Below, piece by piece: positions 23,786 through 31,353 of a stretch of 31,353 bases of DNA; positions within the stretch are counted from its first letter, which is position 1, and each line of letters begins with the position of its first letter. Source of the DNA: Bacteroides sp. (GTDB taxonomy: Bacteria; Bacteroidota; Bacteroidia; Bacteroidales; Bacteroidaceae); contig DXLM01000037.1 of NCBI GenBank assembly GCA_019414725.1, forward strand, positions 1 through 31,353, read 5' to 3'. The notes below the pieces were generated by a model, which was given only the letters and a program-made list of their open reading frames with translations, was not told where the DNA came from and ran no database searches. Both the position numbers and the translations under genes were made by a program.

Positions 23786-25114
23786 TTATAAATCTTTCAG
23801 CAATATCTTGCTGGTGCTTTTATAATATTCTTCACGGGCATTTGCCAGCGCCTCCCAAGAACTGCTGTATCGCTTTTTGTCTATTTTGAAGGCTTCCGTT
23901 CCGGCTATGTCCAGTCTGTTCAGCAGCATAGCCACGTTCATCCGGTTGATATCTACTGACGGCAAATAGCCTATGCTTTCATCGTCACCGTCCATAGCAG
24001 TTTCATAAATCATGTGCATGTCCTGTAGTTCATACAGGATTTTCTTGGTGAGCCTTATCGGGATTTTATGTTCGTCGCTGAGTGTCTCGGCGGTATAAGG
24101 AGCCTCTTCCGTCTCAAAGCGCTTGCATATCAGAGACATGATGAGGATACACAGAAAGTCGTGATAACGGCGGCTGATATTTGCCGTTTCTTTGCTGAAA
24201 CTGTAGTTGCGAAGATTCTGTGCCACATAGCAAAGTTCTGCGCCATACAGGCAGATTCCCCATGAAATCTGCGCCCATAACAAGAACATAGGAATGGCGG
24301 CGAAGCTACCATAGATTGCATTGTACCTTGATACCCATATCTGACTGCCGATATACAAGTATTGAAAAGCCTGAAAGGCTGTGCCTGCGATGATACCCGG
24401 AATGATGGCATACTTCAGTTTCACTTTAGTATTGGGCATAAAGACGAACAGTCCCGTAAACATGGCCCAAGTCAGGATGAAAGGGATCAGGCGTACCAGA
24501 AATTTCATCAGGGGTGCCAGTAATACGAAGTCCTCCATGTTTTTCACCATGGTGGACATAAAGATGGTAAGACCGCTGGAAAGTACGATAAGTAGGGGCA
24601 GTAAGAGCAGGATGGAGAAATAATCCGTCATTTTGCGATACAGTGTACGGGGCTTCTTCACTTGCCATATATAATTGAAGGTACGTTCTATGTTATAGGT
24701 CAGGCTCAGAATGGTCCAGAACAACATCACCAGACCCACTCCGATAAAAATTCCGCTTTTGGCGTGCACCAGATAGGAGTCAATCAGGCCAAGAATGGTT
24801 TCGGCAGCCGCACTCTGTCCTTCAAGACCGCTACGGAACTGGGTTTCCAGCAGGTTGGAGAAGCCGAAACCGCGTGCGATGGCGAATAAAATGGCCAGAA
24901 TGGGAATAATAGAAAGCAGGGTGCTGTATGTCAGTGCGGATGCTTTATTCAAAATACGTCCCTGAGTGAATTCACGAACAGAAAGAGTAGCGATTTTTAT
25001 TGCATTATAGAGTATTCCTCGGGATTTGCTAACCTCGTCTTCTGTCACCCGCCATATATCATCTTTGAGAAACGATTGCAGACCTTTCAGTTTTTCCTTG
25101 TTCATGGTACTCAT
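23786..25114 (-). CDS. YihY/UPF0761 (BrkB-type) membrane protein
   Basis: This 442-residue inner-membrane protein has six hydrophobic segments between about 60 and 310. Family motifs include ASALTYSTLLSIIPILAILFAIARGFGF near the first helix, GIFIGVGLVMLFWTILSLTYNIE, PNTKVKLKYAIIPGIIAGT and SYFAAIPMFL-like YGSFAAIPMFLLWAQISW. The roughly 120-residue C-terminal extension looks like a winged-helix domain, present in the longer members of this family. The function is not established despite older ribonuclease BN and virulence-factor labels. It starts at ATG 25114, or the Met three codons in. It is co-directional with, and 29 bp after, the rnpB gene. Confidence 0.9.
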   Translation of the reverse strand: MSTMNKEKLKGLQSFLKDDIWRVTEDEVSKSRGILYNAIKIATLSVREFTQGRILNKASALTYSTLLSIIPILAILFAIARGFGFSNLLETQFRSGLEGQSAAAETILGLIDSYLVHAKSGIFIGVGLVMLFWTILSLTYNIERTFNYIWQVKKPRTLYRKMTDYFSILLLLPLLIVLSSGLTIFMSTMVKNMEDFVLLAPLMKFLVRLIPFILTWAMFTGLFVFMPNTKVKLKYAIIPGIIAGTAFQAFQYLYIGSQIWVSRYNAIYGSFAAIPMFLLWAQISWGICLYGAELCYVAQNLRNYSFSKETANISRRYHDFLCILIMSLICKRFETEEAPYTAETLSDEHKIPIRLTKKILYELQDMHMIYETAMDGDDESIGYLPSVDINRMNVAMLLNRLDIAGTEAFKIDKKRYSSSWEALANAREEYYKSTSKILLKDL

Positions 25115-25143
25115 AAGCTCTTCATTAGGATATATGAAAAAAA

Positions 25144-25512
25144 AGCAGCCGGCCTGTAAGCCGGGTTCTGTTCTTCGCCTTGCGGCGAAGTGCCTGCCAT
25201 TTATCTACGCCTGTTGTCACCAACAGGCTCTAGCGGTCTACCCTCCGACGTGGGGCGAGCAACCCTCATAATGTCGGTTTACATGACCTTACAACTCCTA
25301 AGACGTACAGCCCGTCATGTCACCATGCGGCTGGTAGGCTCTTACCCCACCTTCTCACCCTTACCCCGTTTCCCGTAGGAATTGTGGCGGTTGTTTTCTT
25401 CTACGTTACTCCACCTTTGCAGATAGCTTTCTGTTAGGAAGTAGGATGCTCTGCGTTGCCCGGACTTTCCTCTTTCGCCTTACGGCGTCAGCGGCAGACC
25501 GGCCGGCTGCTT
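25144..25512 (-). ncRNA. rnpB: RNase P RNA (bacterial class A)
   Basis: Read on the minus strand, it starts with AAGCAGCCGGCC, which pairs with the 3' end (P1 helix: 25501-25511 with 25144-25154). It contains the hallmark GAGGAAAGTCCGGGC (25458-25472) and ends with the conserved ACAGAACCCGGCTTACAGG block (25153-25171). It is about 369 nt long, typical of the type A catalytic RNA that trims the 5' ends of tRNAs. A perfect -7 box lies just upstream. Confidence 0.95.
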
Positions 25513-25521
25513 TTAAGTCTA

Positions 25522-25529
25522 CAAAGATA
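25522..25529 (-). promoter_or_regulatory. -7 box of rnpB
   Basis: On the minus strand this reads TATCTTTG, a perfect -7 box about 10 nt upstream of the mature 5' end. No clear -33 element is visible at the usual distance. Confidence 0.65.
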
Positions 25530-25782
25530 GTGATTTTAGGTTAAACGTAGGATAATAAAGCGGAAAAAAGTAAGAAAATAAATGGAAAAACGAAGAAAGA
25601 GCGGAACAGCCCATTACTTTTTCTTGGTATATATAATAATGAGAAGAGAATCGGTGATGATCGGTTCGGCACTCCTGCTTATCGTATAGAAACAACGGTA
25701 AAAACAGAAATATAAAAGTAAATGAACAGTGCCGGAAAGAGAAGTGGGTGCAGTTTTCGCTTTCCCTCTCCGGACACGGATT
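25530..25782. other. AT-rich intergenic stretch between rnpB and the cbpM-like gene
   Basis: No gene is seen in these 253 bp. Near 25730-25780 a CCGGAAAGAG...CTCTCCGG inverted repeat follows the minus-strand cbpM-like gene and could be its terminator, with A-rich sequence beyond it on the plus strand. The fit is loose. Confidence 0.35.
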
Positions 25783-26070
25783 TTAGCGGTAGAATTCCAG
25801 TTCGTTTCTTAATGAACGCACTTCCTGTTGCAGAAGTTCTATACGTTCCAGCATGTGGTGAATGGCGTCGATTCCTGCAATATTGATGGACAAGTCATAA
25901 TATAAATGCGTGTAACGCTCCAGTTCCGCTAGTTGGGATGTGGGGAGGTAGCGTTCCTCGTCAATCACCCGGACTTCGATCAGTCCGTCTTCTTCCAGTT
26001 CCATAATGAACGACGGGTCCACATGGCAACGGTCGCAAAAATCGTTGATAATAATTAAATCGGTCTGCAT
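25783..26070 (-). CDS. cbpM: CbpM-like chaperone modulator (MerR-like helical protein)
   Basis: This 95-residue protein resembles CbpM, the small inhibitor of the DnaJ-like co-chaperone CbpA. It shows the MerR-type N-terminal helix-turn-helix pattern (NDFCDRCHVDPSFIMELEEDGLIEV) followed by a helical region ending LERIELLQQEVRSLRNELEFYR, a likely coiled coil. The gene lies 15 bp downstream of the cbpA-like gene on the same strand, the standard arrangement, so the assignment rests on both sequence and neighbour. It probably binds the J domain and tunes the activity of CbpA on DnaK. Confidence 0.85.
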   Translation of the reverse strand: MQTDLIIINDFCDRCHVDPSFIMELEEDGLIEVRVIDEERYLPTSQLAELERYTHLYYDLSINIAGIDAIHHMLERIELLQQEVRSLRNELEFYR

Positions 26071-26085
26071 AATCCTTCTCTTTTT

Positions 26086-27057
26086 TTAATTGCTACTATC
26101 TTTTAATTGGCGGAACAGCTCTTTCTGATGTTCGGTCAGGTTGCTAGGAATGGTGACATTATAAGTTACTATCAGATCGCCAAATTTGCCTTCTTCCTTG
26201 TAAACAGGAAAGCCTTTGCCTTTCAAACGGACTTTGGTTCCGTTCTGGGTTTCAGGTTTTACTTTCAGTTTTACCTTGCCGTTCAGTGTGTCCACGGTTT
26301 CTTCACCACCCAGTACGGCGGTGTAGAGGCTAAGCGGAGCATGGATATATAAATCATTTCCCAAACGTTTGAATACAGGATCGTCTGGAATGACAAAGGT
26401 GATGTACAGATCGCCTGCAGGACCACCGTTTACCCCCGGTGCACCATGACCACGCAATTTGATAGTCTGTCCGTTGGCTATACCTGCCGGAACAGTGATA
26501 CGTATGTTCTTTCCGTTTACATTAAGCACTTGTTTGTGTGTTTCGGCGGCTTCACGCAATGAAAGTTGTAATTCAGCATTATAGTCCTGTCCACGGAATC
26601 CGGCGCTTCGTCCGCCGTTTGCACCGCCACGATGCCCGAACAGTTCTTCAAAGAAATCAGAGAAGCCACCTGCGCTGCCACCGAAATGTGCACCGGTGAA
26701 TTCTTCTCCTCCATTGCCGGAATACCAGTAACTGCCGTTACCGTCCGTACCGAATCCGCTTCCGGCTCCGCCAAACCCTCCGAATCCACCGGCACCTCCA
26801 TATTGTTGCTTTTGTTTTTCAAATTCGTCGGCATGTTTCCAGTGTTCCCCGTATTCGTCGTATTTCTTACGTTTTTCCGGGTCACTCAGTACTTCGTTGG
26901 CTTCATTTATCTCCTGAAACTTATCTTTGGCTCCAGGATCATTCGGATTCAAGTCAGGATGGTATTTGCGGGCCAGCTTACGGAAAGCCTTCTTGATATC
27001 ATCTTGGGTGGCGCTTTTGTCCACTCCCAATACTTTGTAATAGTCTATGTAAGCCAT
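26086..27057 (-). CDS. cbpA: CbpA-like DnaJ-family co-chaperone
   Basis: The protein has 323 residues: a J domain (1-70) with H33-P34-D35 needed to stimulate DnaK ATPase; a long Gly/Phe-rich linker (about 84-160, repeats of GGFGGFGGAG type); and a C-terminal DnaJ substrate-binding domain (about 170-310, with RITVPAGIANGQTIKLRGHG and LKVKPETQNGTKVRLKGKG). The Cys-rich zinc-finger domain of true DnaJ is absent, which makes it a type II/CbpA protein. The gene leads a two-gene operon with the cbpM-like gene and is divergent from the sensor kinase at 27176 across about 118 bp. Confidence 0.92.
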   Translation of the reverse strand: MAYIDYYKVLGVDKSATQDDIKKAFRKLARKYHPDLNPNDPGAKDKFQEINEANEVLSDPEKRKKYDEYGEHWKHADEFEKQKQQYGGAGGFGGFGGAGSGFGTDGNGSYWYSGNGGEEFTGAHFGGSAGGFSDFFEELFGHRGGANGGRSAGFRGQDYNAELQLSLREAAETHKQVLNVNGKNIRITVPAGIANGQTIKLRGHGAPGVNGGPAGDLYITFVIPDDPVFKRLGNDLYIHAPLSLYTAVLGGEETVDTLNGKVKLKVKPETQNGTKVRLKGKGFPVYKEEGKFGDLIVTYNVTIPSNLTEHQKELFRQLKDSSN

Positions 27058-27113
27058 ATTATATATTTGTTAAATTTCATCTGCTTTAAGAGAAACAAAA
27101 TACATGCCAATTG

Positions 27114-27144
27114 GTTGTGTTCTGTTTTTATTTTATTATCTTTG
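27114..27144 (+). promoter_or_regulatory. Promoter of the sensor-kinase / nucleotidase operon
   Basis: GTTG (27114-27117), a 19-bp spacer and TATCTTTG (27137-27144). The start site is near 27151. This excludes the earlier in-frame Met at 27104 and fixes the gene start at 27176. Confidence 0.75.
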
Positions 27145-27175
27145 CAGCGAATTTTTAGAAATTATTCTAAAGGAA

Positions 27176-29107
27176 ATGAGGGGATTGGCAATCATATTCA
27201 GGTTTTTTATGCTATTAGTCCTGCTGCTTCCTGTGGTTGCTCTGTGTCCTGTGAAGGCGGAAACGACCTCGGAAGGGCCTATCCTTATTGTCACTTCTTA
27301 TAATCCCGAAACGCGTAGTATTTCTGACAACCTGTCTGCTTTTATGGATGAATACAGACAGCGTGGCGGCAAGTATACTCCGATCATAGAGAGTATGAAC
27401 TGCAAGAATTTGTCCGAGGCCTATCTGTGGAAATCGCGTATGGCCTCCATCCTTGGTAAGTATAAGGGGAAAAACCGTCCGTCACTGGTTATATTGTTGG
27501 GGCAGGAGGCATGGTCGGCTTATATCTCACAAGACACAGAGATAGCTAAAAAGACTCCGTCTATCTGTGGCATGGTCAGTGTCAACGGACTGGTATTGCC
27601 CGATGATAGTATCGACACGCGGGTATGGGAACCTGAAAGTAAGAATATTTATACGGATTTCAGTGATTATAATATTGTTGCCGGTTATGTATATGAATAT
27701 GATGTCGATAAAAACATAAAGCTGATGCGTCGTTTTTATCCTGATATGCGCCGTGTGGCATTTATATCGGATAATACCTATGGCGGGTTGTCTATGCAAG
27801 CCTTGGTTAAAAAGGAGATGAAGAAGTACCCCGATTTAGAAACAATTTGGCTGGACGGCCGTACAGAAACCTTTATGGAAGTGAGTGAAAGGATGCGCAG
27901 GTTGCCTCAAAATACGTGTGTGTTATTGGGAACATGGCGTGTAGACTGTACGGAGAGTTATGTTATTGGTAATACGACTTATATGCTGCGCGATGCGAAT
28001 CCCACCCTGCCTGTGTTTACTATTGCATCTGTGGGGCTGGGACATTGGGCATTGGGAGGATATACTCCCGAGTACCATGCGGTAGGAAAGAATATAGGCG
28101 CGGTTACTTATGATTTTTTGGATAAAGGGGATAGAGAAGGGGTGGACTTGTTGACTATTCCCGGAAACTATACTTTTGATATAAAGCGTTTGCATGAATT
28201 CAAATTGGATTCATTGAATCTTCCTCAGGGAGCGGTGTTGGTGAACAAGACTCCTTCGTTTTATGAGCAGTATAAATATTGGGTCATAGGGGTTGTTTCG
28301 GCGTTCATGTTCCTGATAGCCTGTTTCTTGATAGCCATATATTATATTATCCGTATCAACCACTTGAAACATAATCTGGAAGTATCCGGCGAGGAACTGC
28401 TGGTAGCCAAGGAGAAAGCGGAGGAATCCAACAGGTTGAAGACGGCTTTTCTGGCCAATATGAGTCACGAAATACGCACTCCCTTGAATGCCATTGTGGG
28501 ATTTTCCAGCGTGTTGGTCAGTGATGATTCCTCTCCTGCCGAGAAAGAGCAGTATTGTGATATCATTCAGAAGAATTCCGATTTGTTGTTGCACCTCATA
28601 AATGATATTCTGGACATCTCGCGCATGGAATCCGGAAGGATAAAATTCGTATGGGAAGAATGTGATGTGGTAGAGTTGTGTCAGACGGCTTTGTCTACAG
28701 TGGAGTATGGACGCAAGACCAGTGCTTTGTTTCTGTTTGAAACTCCTGTGCCTTCGCTGGTTGTCAAGACGGATGCCCAGCGTCTGAAGCAGGTGTTGAT
28801 TAATTTGCTGTCCAATGCCGCAAAATTTACTCCGTCCGGTTCTATCAAACTGACGGTTGCCATAGACAAACAGCATCAGCAGTTGGAATTGTCAGTGTCG
28901 GATACTGGTTGCGGTATTCCGCCCGATAAGAGTGAAAAGGTATTTGAACGTTTCGAGAAATTGAATGAATATTCCCAAGGTACGGGGCTGGGATTGGCCA
29001 TTAGCAGGCTGATAATCGAGAATCTGGGAGGTAAGATATGGGTGGACAAGGATTATACCGAAGGCGCCCGGTTTGTATTCACGCATCCTTTGACTAAAAA
29101 AGAATAA
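27176..29107 (+). CDS. Membrane sensor histidine kinase with periplasmic binding-protein-like domain
   Basis: The protein has 643 residues. A signal/membrane segment (about 5-27) is followed by a large periplasmic domain (about 30-365) resembling ABC substrate-binding folds (GPILIVTSYNPETRS, LVILLGQEAWSAY, RRVAFISDNTYGG). A membrane helix (about 369-392), a HisKA domain (FLANMSHEIRTPLNAIVGFS, H431) and HATPase_c (N box NLLSNAAKF, DTGCGIP, GTGLGLAI) complete it. It ends after the ATPase: no receiver or DNA-binding domain, and no response-regulator gene adjoins it. The 5'-nucleotidase gene follows 11 bp later, so it is an operon partner. It presumably senses a periplasmic small molecule, possibly one released or consumed by the nucleotidase (inference). 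Confidence 0.92.
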   Translation: MRGLAIIFRFFMLLVLLLPVVALCPVKAETTSEGPILIVTSYNPETRSISDNLSAFMDEYRQRGGKYTPIIESMNCKNLSEAYLWKSRMASILGKYKGKNRPSLVILLGQEAWSAYISQDTEIAKKTPSICGMVSVNGLVLPDDSIDTRVWEPESKNIYTDFSDYNIVAGYVYEYDVDKNIKLMRRFYPDMRRVAFISDNTYGGLSMQALVKKEMKKYPDLETIWLDGRTETFMEVSERMRRLPQNTCVLLGTWRVDCTESYVIGNTTYMLRDANPTLPVFTIASVGLGHWALGGYTPEYHAVGKNIGAVTYDFLDKGDREGVDLLTIPGNYTFDIKRLHEFKLDSLNLPQGAVLVNKTPSFYEQYKYWVIGVVSAFMFLIACFLIAIYYIIRINHLKHNLEVSGEELLVAKEKAEESNRLKTAFLANMSHEIRTPLNAIVGFSSVLVSDDSSPAEKEQYCDIIQKNSDLLLHLINDILDISRMESGRIKFVWEECDVVELCQTALSTVEYGRKTSALFLFETPVPSLVVKTDAQRLKQVLINLLSNAAKFTPSGSIKLTVAIDKQHQQLELSVSDTGCGIPPDKSEKVFERFEKLNEYSQGTGLGLAISRLIIENLGGKIWVDKDYTEGARFVFTHPLTKKE

Positions 29108-29118
29108 AGAATAGAGAA

Positions 29119-30861
29119 ATGAAATATAGAATATGTATCAGTGCCCTGCTGTTGTGGGCAGGTATGCAGTTGTCTGCATCCAATAATCAGGAAGAAGTGG
29201 TTATCAAGATTATAGAAACCAGTGATGTGCACGGGAATTTCTTTCCGTATAACTTTATCGAACGGAAAGAATGGAGTGGAAGTCTTGCCCGTGTTCATTC
29301 CTTTGTGAAAGAACAGCGTGAGAAATATGGGGATAATTGCCTGTTGATGGATAATGGGGATATCCTGCAAGGTCAGCCTACAGCTTACTATTATAATTTT
29401 ATGGATACCGTGTCTACTCATGTTGCGGCGGATATGATGAATTATATGGGATATGTGGTAGGTAATATGGGTAACCATGATGTAGAGACTGGGCATGCGG
29501 TGTACGACCGTTGGATAAAACAGTGCGATTTTCCGGTACTGGGGGCTAATATAATAGACAATGCCACTGGAAAACCTTATCTGAAACCCTACGAGGTGTT
29601 GGAGCGCGACGGAGTGAGGATAGCGGTTCTGGGTATGATTACTCCGGCCATTCCTTCATGGTTGCCGGAGAAATTATGGAGTGGTCTGCATTTTGAGGAA
29701 ATGGAGCCCTGCGCACGCAAATGGGTGAAGATTATAAAGGAAAAAGAGAATCCTGATGTCATTGTGGGATTGTTTCATGCCGGAAAGTCGGGCAACGTGT
29801 TGGGACAGGTGGTGGAAGATGCCTCTATGGATGTAGCCAAACGGGTTTCGGGCTTTGATGTGGTGCTGATGGGGCACGACCATACTAGGGAATGTGTAAA
29901 GGTGCAGAATGTGGCAGGAGACAGTGTGCTGGTCATTGACCCGGCAAACAATGCCAATGTAGTTTCGGATGTGACCCTGACCGTAACAAAGAAAGATGGG
30001 AAAGTAGTGGAGAAGTCGGTGGAAGGTAGATTGGCGGATATGAACAAGTATCCTGTCAGCCGGGAGTTTATGGATAAGTTTGCCCCTCAATACAAGGCTG
30101 TAAATGACTTTGTATCCCGTAAAATCGGTACAATTTCACGTACCATCACAGCGAAGGATGCTTATTTCGGTTCTTCTCCTTTCATAGACCTGATTCATCA
30201 GTTGCAATTGGAAATTTCGGGTGCTGAAGTGTCTTTCTGTGCTCCGTTGTCCTTCCGGGCAGAGATTAAAGAAGGAGACATCTATGTGAGTGATATGTTC
30301 AATTTGTACAAGTACGAGAACATGCTGTATGTGATGGAACTTTCGGGCAAGGAAATTAAAGGTTTCCTGGAAATGGCATACGCCATCTGGACTAATCAGA
30401 TGAAGAGTTCCGAGGACCACCTGATGCTTTTCAAGGAGCCGGTGGAGAAGGGGAAGCGTGCTAATTTCAAGAATTTCAGCTTTAACTTTGACTCTGCCGC
30501 AGGCATTAATTATACGGTGGACGTGACCAAGCCGGCAGGAGAGAAAATCACGATTCAGAGCATGTCGGACGGGACTCCTTTCAGTATGGATAAGGTTTAT
30601 AAAGTGGCTTTGAATTCTTACCGTGGGAACGGTGGCGGAGATTTACTGACTCTTGGAGCTGGAATTTCCAAGGAAGATTTGGCAAAACGTATTATTTTTG
30701 CAACCGATAAGGATTTGCGTTATTATCTGATGCAATATATTGAGCAGGAAAAAGTGCTGCATCCTCATGCTATGCACCAGTGGAAGTTTATTCCGGAGGA
30801 ATGGACTGTGCCTGCCGCGAAAAAAGACTATCAATTGTTGTTTGGCGAGGAAAAGAAATAA
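29119..30861 (+). CDS. Periplasmic 5'-nucleotidase / metallophosphoesterase
   Basis: The protein has 580 residues with a signal peptide (about 1-20). The N-terminal metallophosphatase domain has D36-V-H38 (SDVHGNF), MDNGD (77-81), GNMGNHD (N119-H120) and MGHDHTRE, the two-metal site. The C-terminal 5_nucleotid_C domain (about 330-560) includes SPFIDLIHQLQ, DMFNLYKYENMLYVMELSGKEIKGFLEMA and SYRGNGGGDLLTLGAG. Members cleave 5'-nucleotides or related phosphate esters outside the cytoplasm to salvage nucleosides and phosphate; the substrate here is unproven. It lies 11 bp after the sensor-kinase gene and 4 bp before the small His-rich protein gene, so the three are probably one transcript. Confidence 0.94.
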   Translation: MKYRICISALLLWAGMQLSASNNQEEVVIKIIETSDVHGNFFPYNFIERKEWSGSLARVHSFVKEQREKYGDNCLLMDNGDILQGQPTAYYYNFMDTVSTHVAADMMNYMGYVVGNMGNHDVETGHAVYDRWIKQCDFPVLGANIIDNATGKPYLKPYEVLERDGVRIAVLGMITPAIPSWLPEKLWSGLHFEEMEPCARKWVKIIKEKENPDVIVGLFHAGKSGNVLGQVVEDASMDVAKRVSGFDVVLMGHDHTRECVKVQNVAGDSVLVIDPANNANVVSDVTLTVTKKDGKVVEKSVEGRLADMNKYPVSREFMDKFAPQYKAVNDFVSRKIGTISRTITAKDAYFGSSPFIDLIHQLQLEISGAEVSFCAPLSFRAEIKEGDIYVSDMFNLYKYENMLYVMELSGKEIKGFLEMAYAIWTNQMKSSEDHLMLFKEPVEKGKRANFKNFSFNFDSAAGINYTVDVTKPAGEKITIQSMSDGTPFSMDKVYKVALNSYRGNGGGDLLTLGAGISKEDLAKRIIFATDKDLRYYLMQYIEQEKVLHPHAMHQWKFIPEEWTVPAAKKDYQLLFGEEKK

Positions 30862-30865
30862 ATAG

Positions 30866-31204
30866 TTGAGCAAGAGAAGGTACATAGTAGCCCCGTTATT
30901 ACTGCTGACGCTGTTTTTAACGTATCAGGTAAGCATCACTTTGTTTACCCACGTTCATATTGTGAACGGGGTGATGATTGTGCACTCTCATCCTTCGTCC
31001 GAAAAACACCATACGCATACCACAGGACAGGTAATCTCAATTGCTCATCTGAGCACTATCCAGACTCTGGAGCCCGGGGGGCAGACAGAGATGACTGTAT
31101 TCCGTCCTGTGTTGTATGTTTTGGAATACAAGACAAATACTTTCCGCGCGAAAGCGCTTTGTGCGCAATGTATCCATTTGCGCGCTCCTCCTTTTTATTG
31201 CTGA
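30866..31204 (+). CDS. Small exported His-rich protein (TTG start), partner of the next gene
   Basis: The protein has 112 residues and no function I can name. A basic start (SKRRY) and a hydrophobic segment (VAPLLLLTLFLTYQVSITLF) are followed by HVHIVNGVMIVHSHP and EKHHTHTTG. It ends CAQCIHLRAPPFYC. The His-X-His...HSHP pattern and Cys pair suggest metal binding at or outside the membrane. A TAG stop immediately precedes the TTG at 30866, and the first ATG (codon 37) would remove the signal segment, so TTG is the likely start. The C-terminus shares LRAPP-x-C with the small protein at 5009, which precedes a TonB receptor. It starts 4 bp after the 5'-nucleotidase gene. Confidence 0.75.
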   Translation: MSKRRYIVAPLLLLTLFLTYQVSITLFTHVHIVNGVMIVHSHPSSEKHHTHTTGQVISIAHLSTIQTLEPGGQTEMTVFRPVLYVLEYKTNTFRAKALCAQCIHLRAPPFYC

Positions 31205-31335
31205 AACATAAGGTATATCTGTTGACGGGATACATTCGGATAATCCGTTCAACAGATGCGGATGTGCTTTTGCCGTAGAGCTGCACACATTCTTTAATTG
31301 AATAAACCGAAACATTTTAGTAATAGAAAAAATAG
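31205..31335 (+). other. Leader-like gap with hairpins before the next gene
   Basis: This 131-bp gap holds inverted repeats: CTGTTGA paired with TCAACAG (about 31218-31256), enclosing a small CGGA-TAA-TCCG hairpin. There is no T-run like a terminator after them. No gene was found. It could be a transcribed leader of the gene starting at 31336. Confidence 0.3.
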
Positions 31336-31353
31336 ATGAAACAATATATTCTG
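31336..31353 (+). CDS. Start of a truncated gene at the window edge
   Basis: ATG AAA CAA TAT ATT CTG (MKQYIL) is open to the end of the window. The signal-peptide-like beginning and its position after a His-rich small protein would fit a TonB-dependent receptor, by analogy with 5009-7528, but only six codons are visible. Confidence 0.35.

Noticed and set aside
25026..25378. Plus-strand reading frames over the start of yihY and rnpB
   Set aside because: They overlap the strongly identified RNase P RNA on the opposite strand and have no protein features.

Overview
The window reads as a chromosomal segment of a gut Bacteroidales bacterium, most likely Bacteroides/Phocaeicola. The signs are repeated Bacteroidetes-type promoters (TTG/TTTG, about 19-20 bp, then TAnnTTTG), a small histone-H1-like protein, TonB-receptor/lipoprotein pairs, a giant fused sensor kinase and Bacteroidetes-style 5'-nucleotidase and kinase genes. 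Most of it is ordinary core genome. The species is an inference.

Layout. 1-4.9 kb: CorA-type Mg2+ channel, a convergent Lrp/AsnC regulator, a small exported unknown protein, a DedA membrane protein, and a phosphate pair (DUF47/PhoU-like plus PiT) closed by a strong terminator. 4.9-8.1 kb: a tight operon with its own promoter, made of a His/Cys-rich small exported protein, a TonB-dependent receptor, and a His-rich surface-type lipoprotein overlapping it by 4 bp. It looks like a metal or metal-chelate uptake system. 8.2-11.7 kb: O-acetylhomoserine sulfhydrylase, an L-lactate-permease-family transporter, and a 58-residue histone-like protein.

11.8-17.7 kb: the most unusual block. One 1467-residue protein holds two consecutive sensor-kinase-like modules. 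The first has an intact ATPase but no obvious phospho-acceptor His; the second has a candidate His but a degraded ATPase. It is followed by an atypical response regulator and, overlapping that by 11 bp, a half-size AbgT-family membrane protein. 17.7-18.7 kb: tRNA-Arg(TCT) with promoter and terminator, an array of four 21-bp-spaced palindromes, and a C-terminal remnant of a GH28-like beta-helix protein. 18.7-20.6 kb: a YbdG-like MscS channel, then two tandem elements sharing a roughly 30-nt sequence, each ending in a terminator (candidate small RNAs).

20.6-25.5 kb: acyl-CoA synthetase and XRE-cupin regulator (minus strand), riboflavin synthase (plus), a 116-bp MITE-like inverted repeat, a YihY-family membrane protein (minus), and the RNase P RNA gene rnpB (minus). 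25.8-27.1 kb: a cbpM-like/cbpA-like co-chaperone pair (minus). 27.1-31.35 kb: an apparent operon with a sensor kinase carrying a periplasmic binding-protein-like domain, a 5'-nucleotidase/metallophosphatase, and a TTG-started His-rich small protein whose C-terminus resembles the small protein at 5 kb. The window ends six codons into the next gene.
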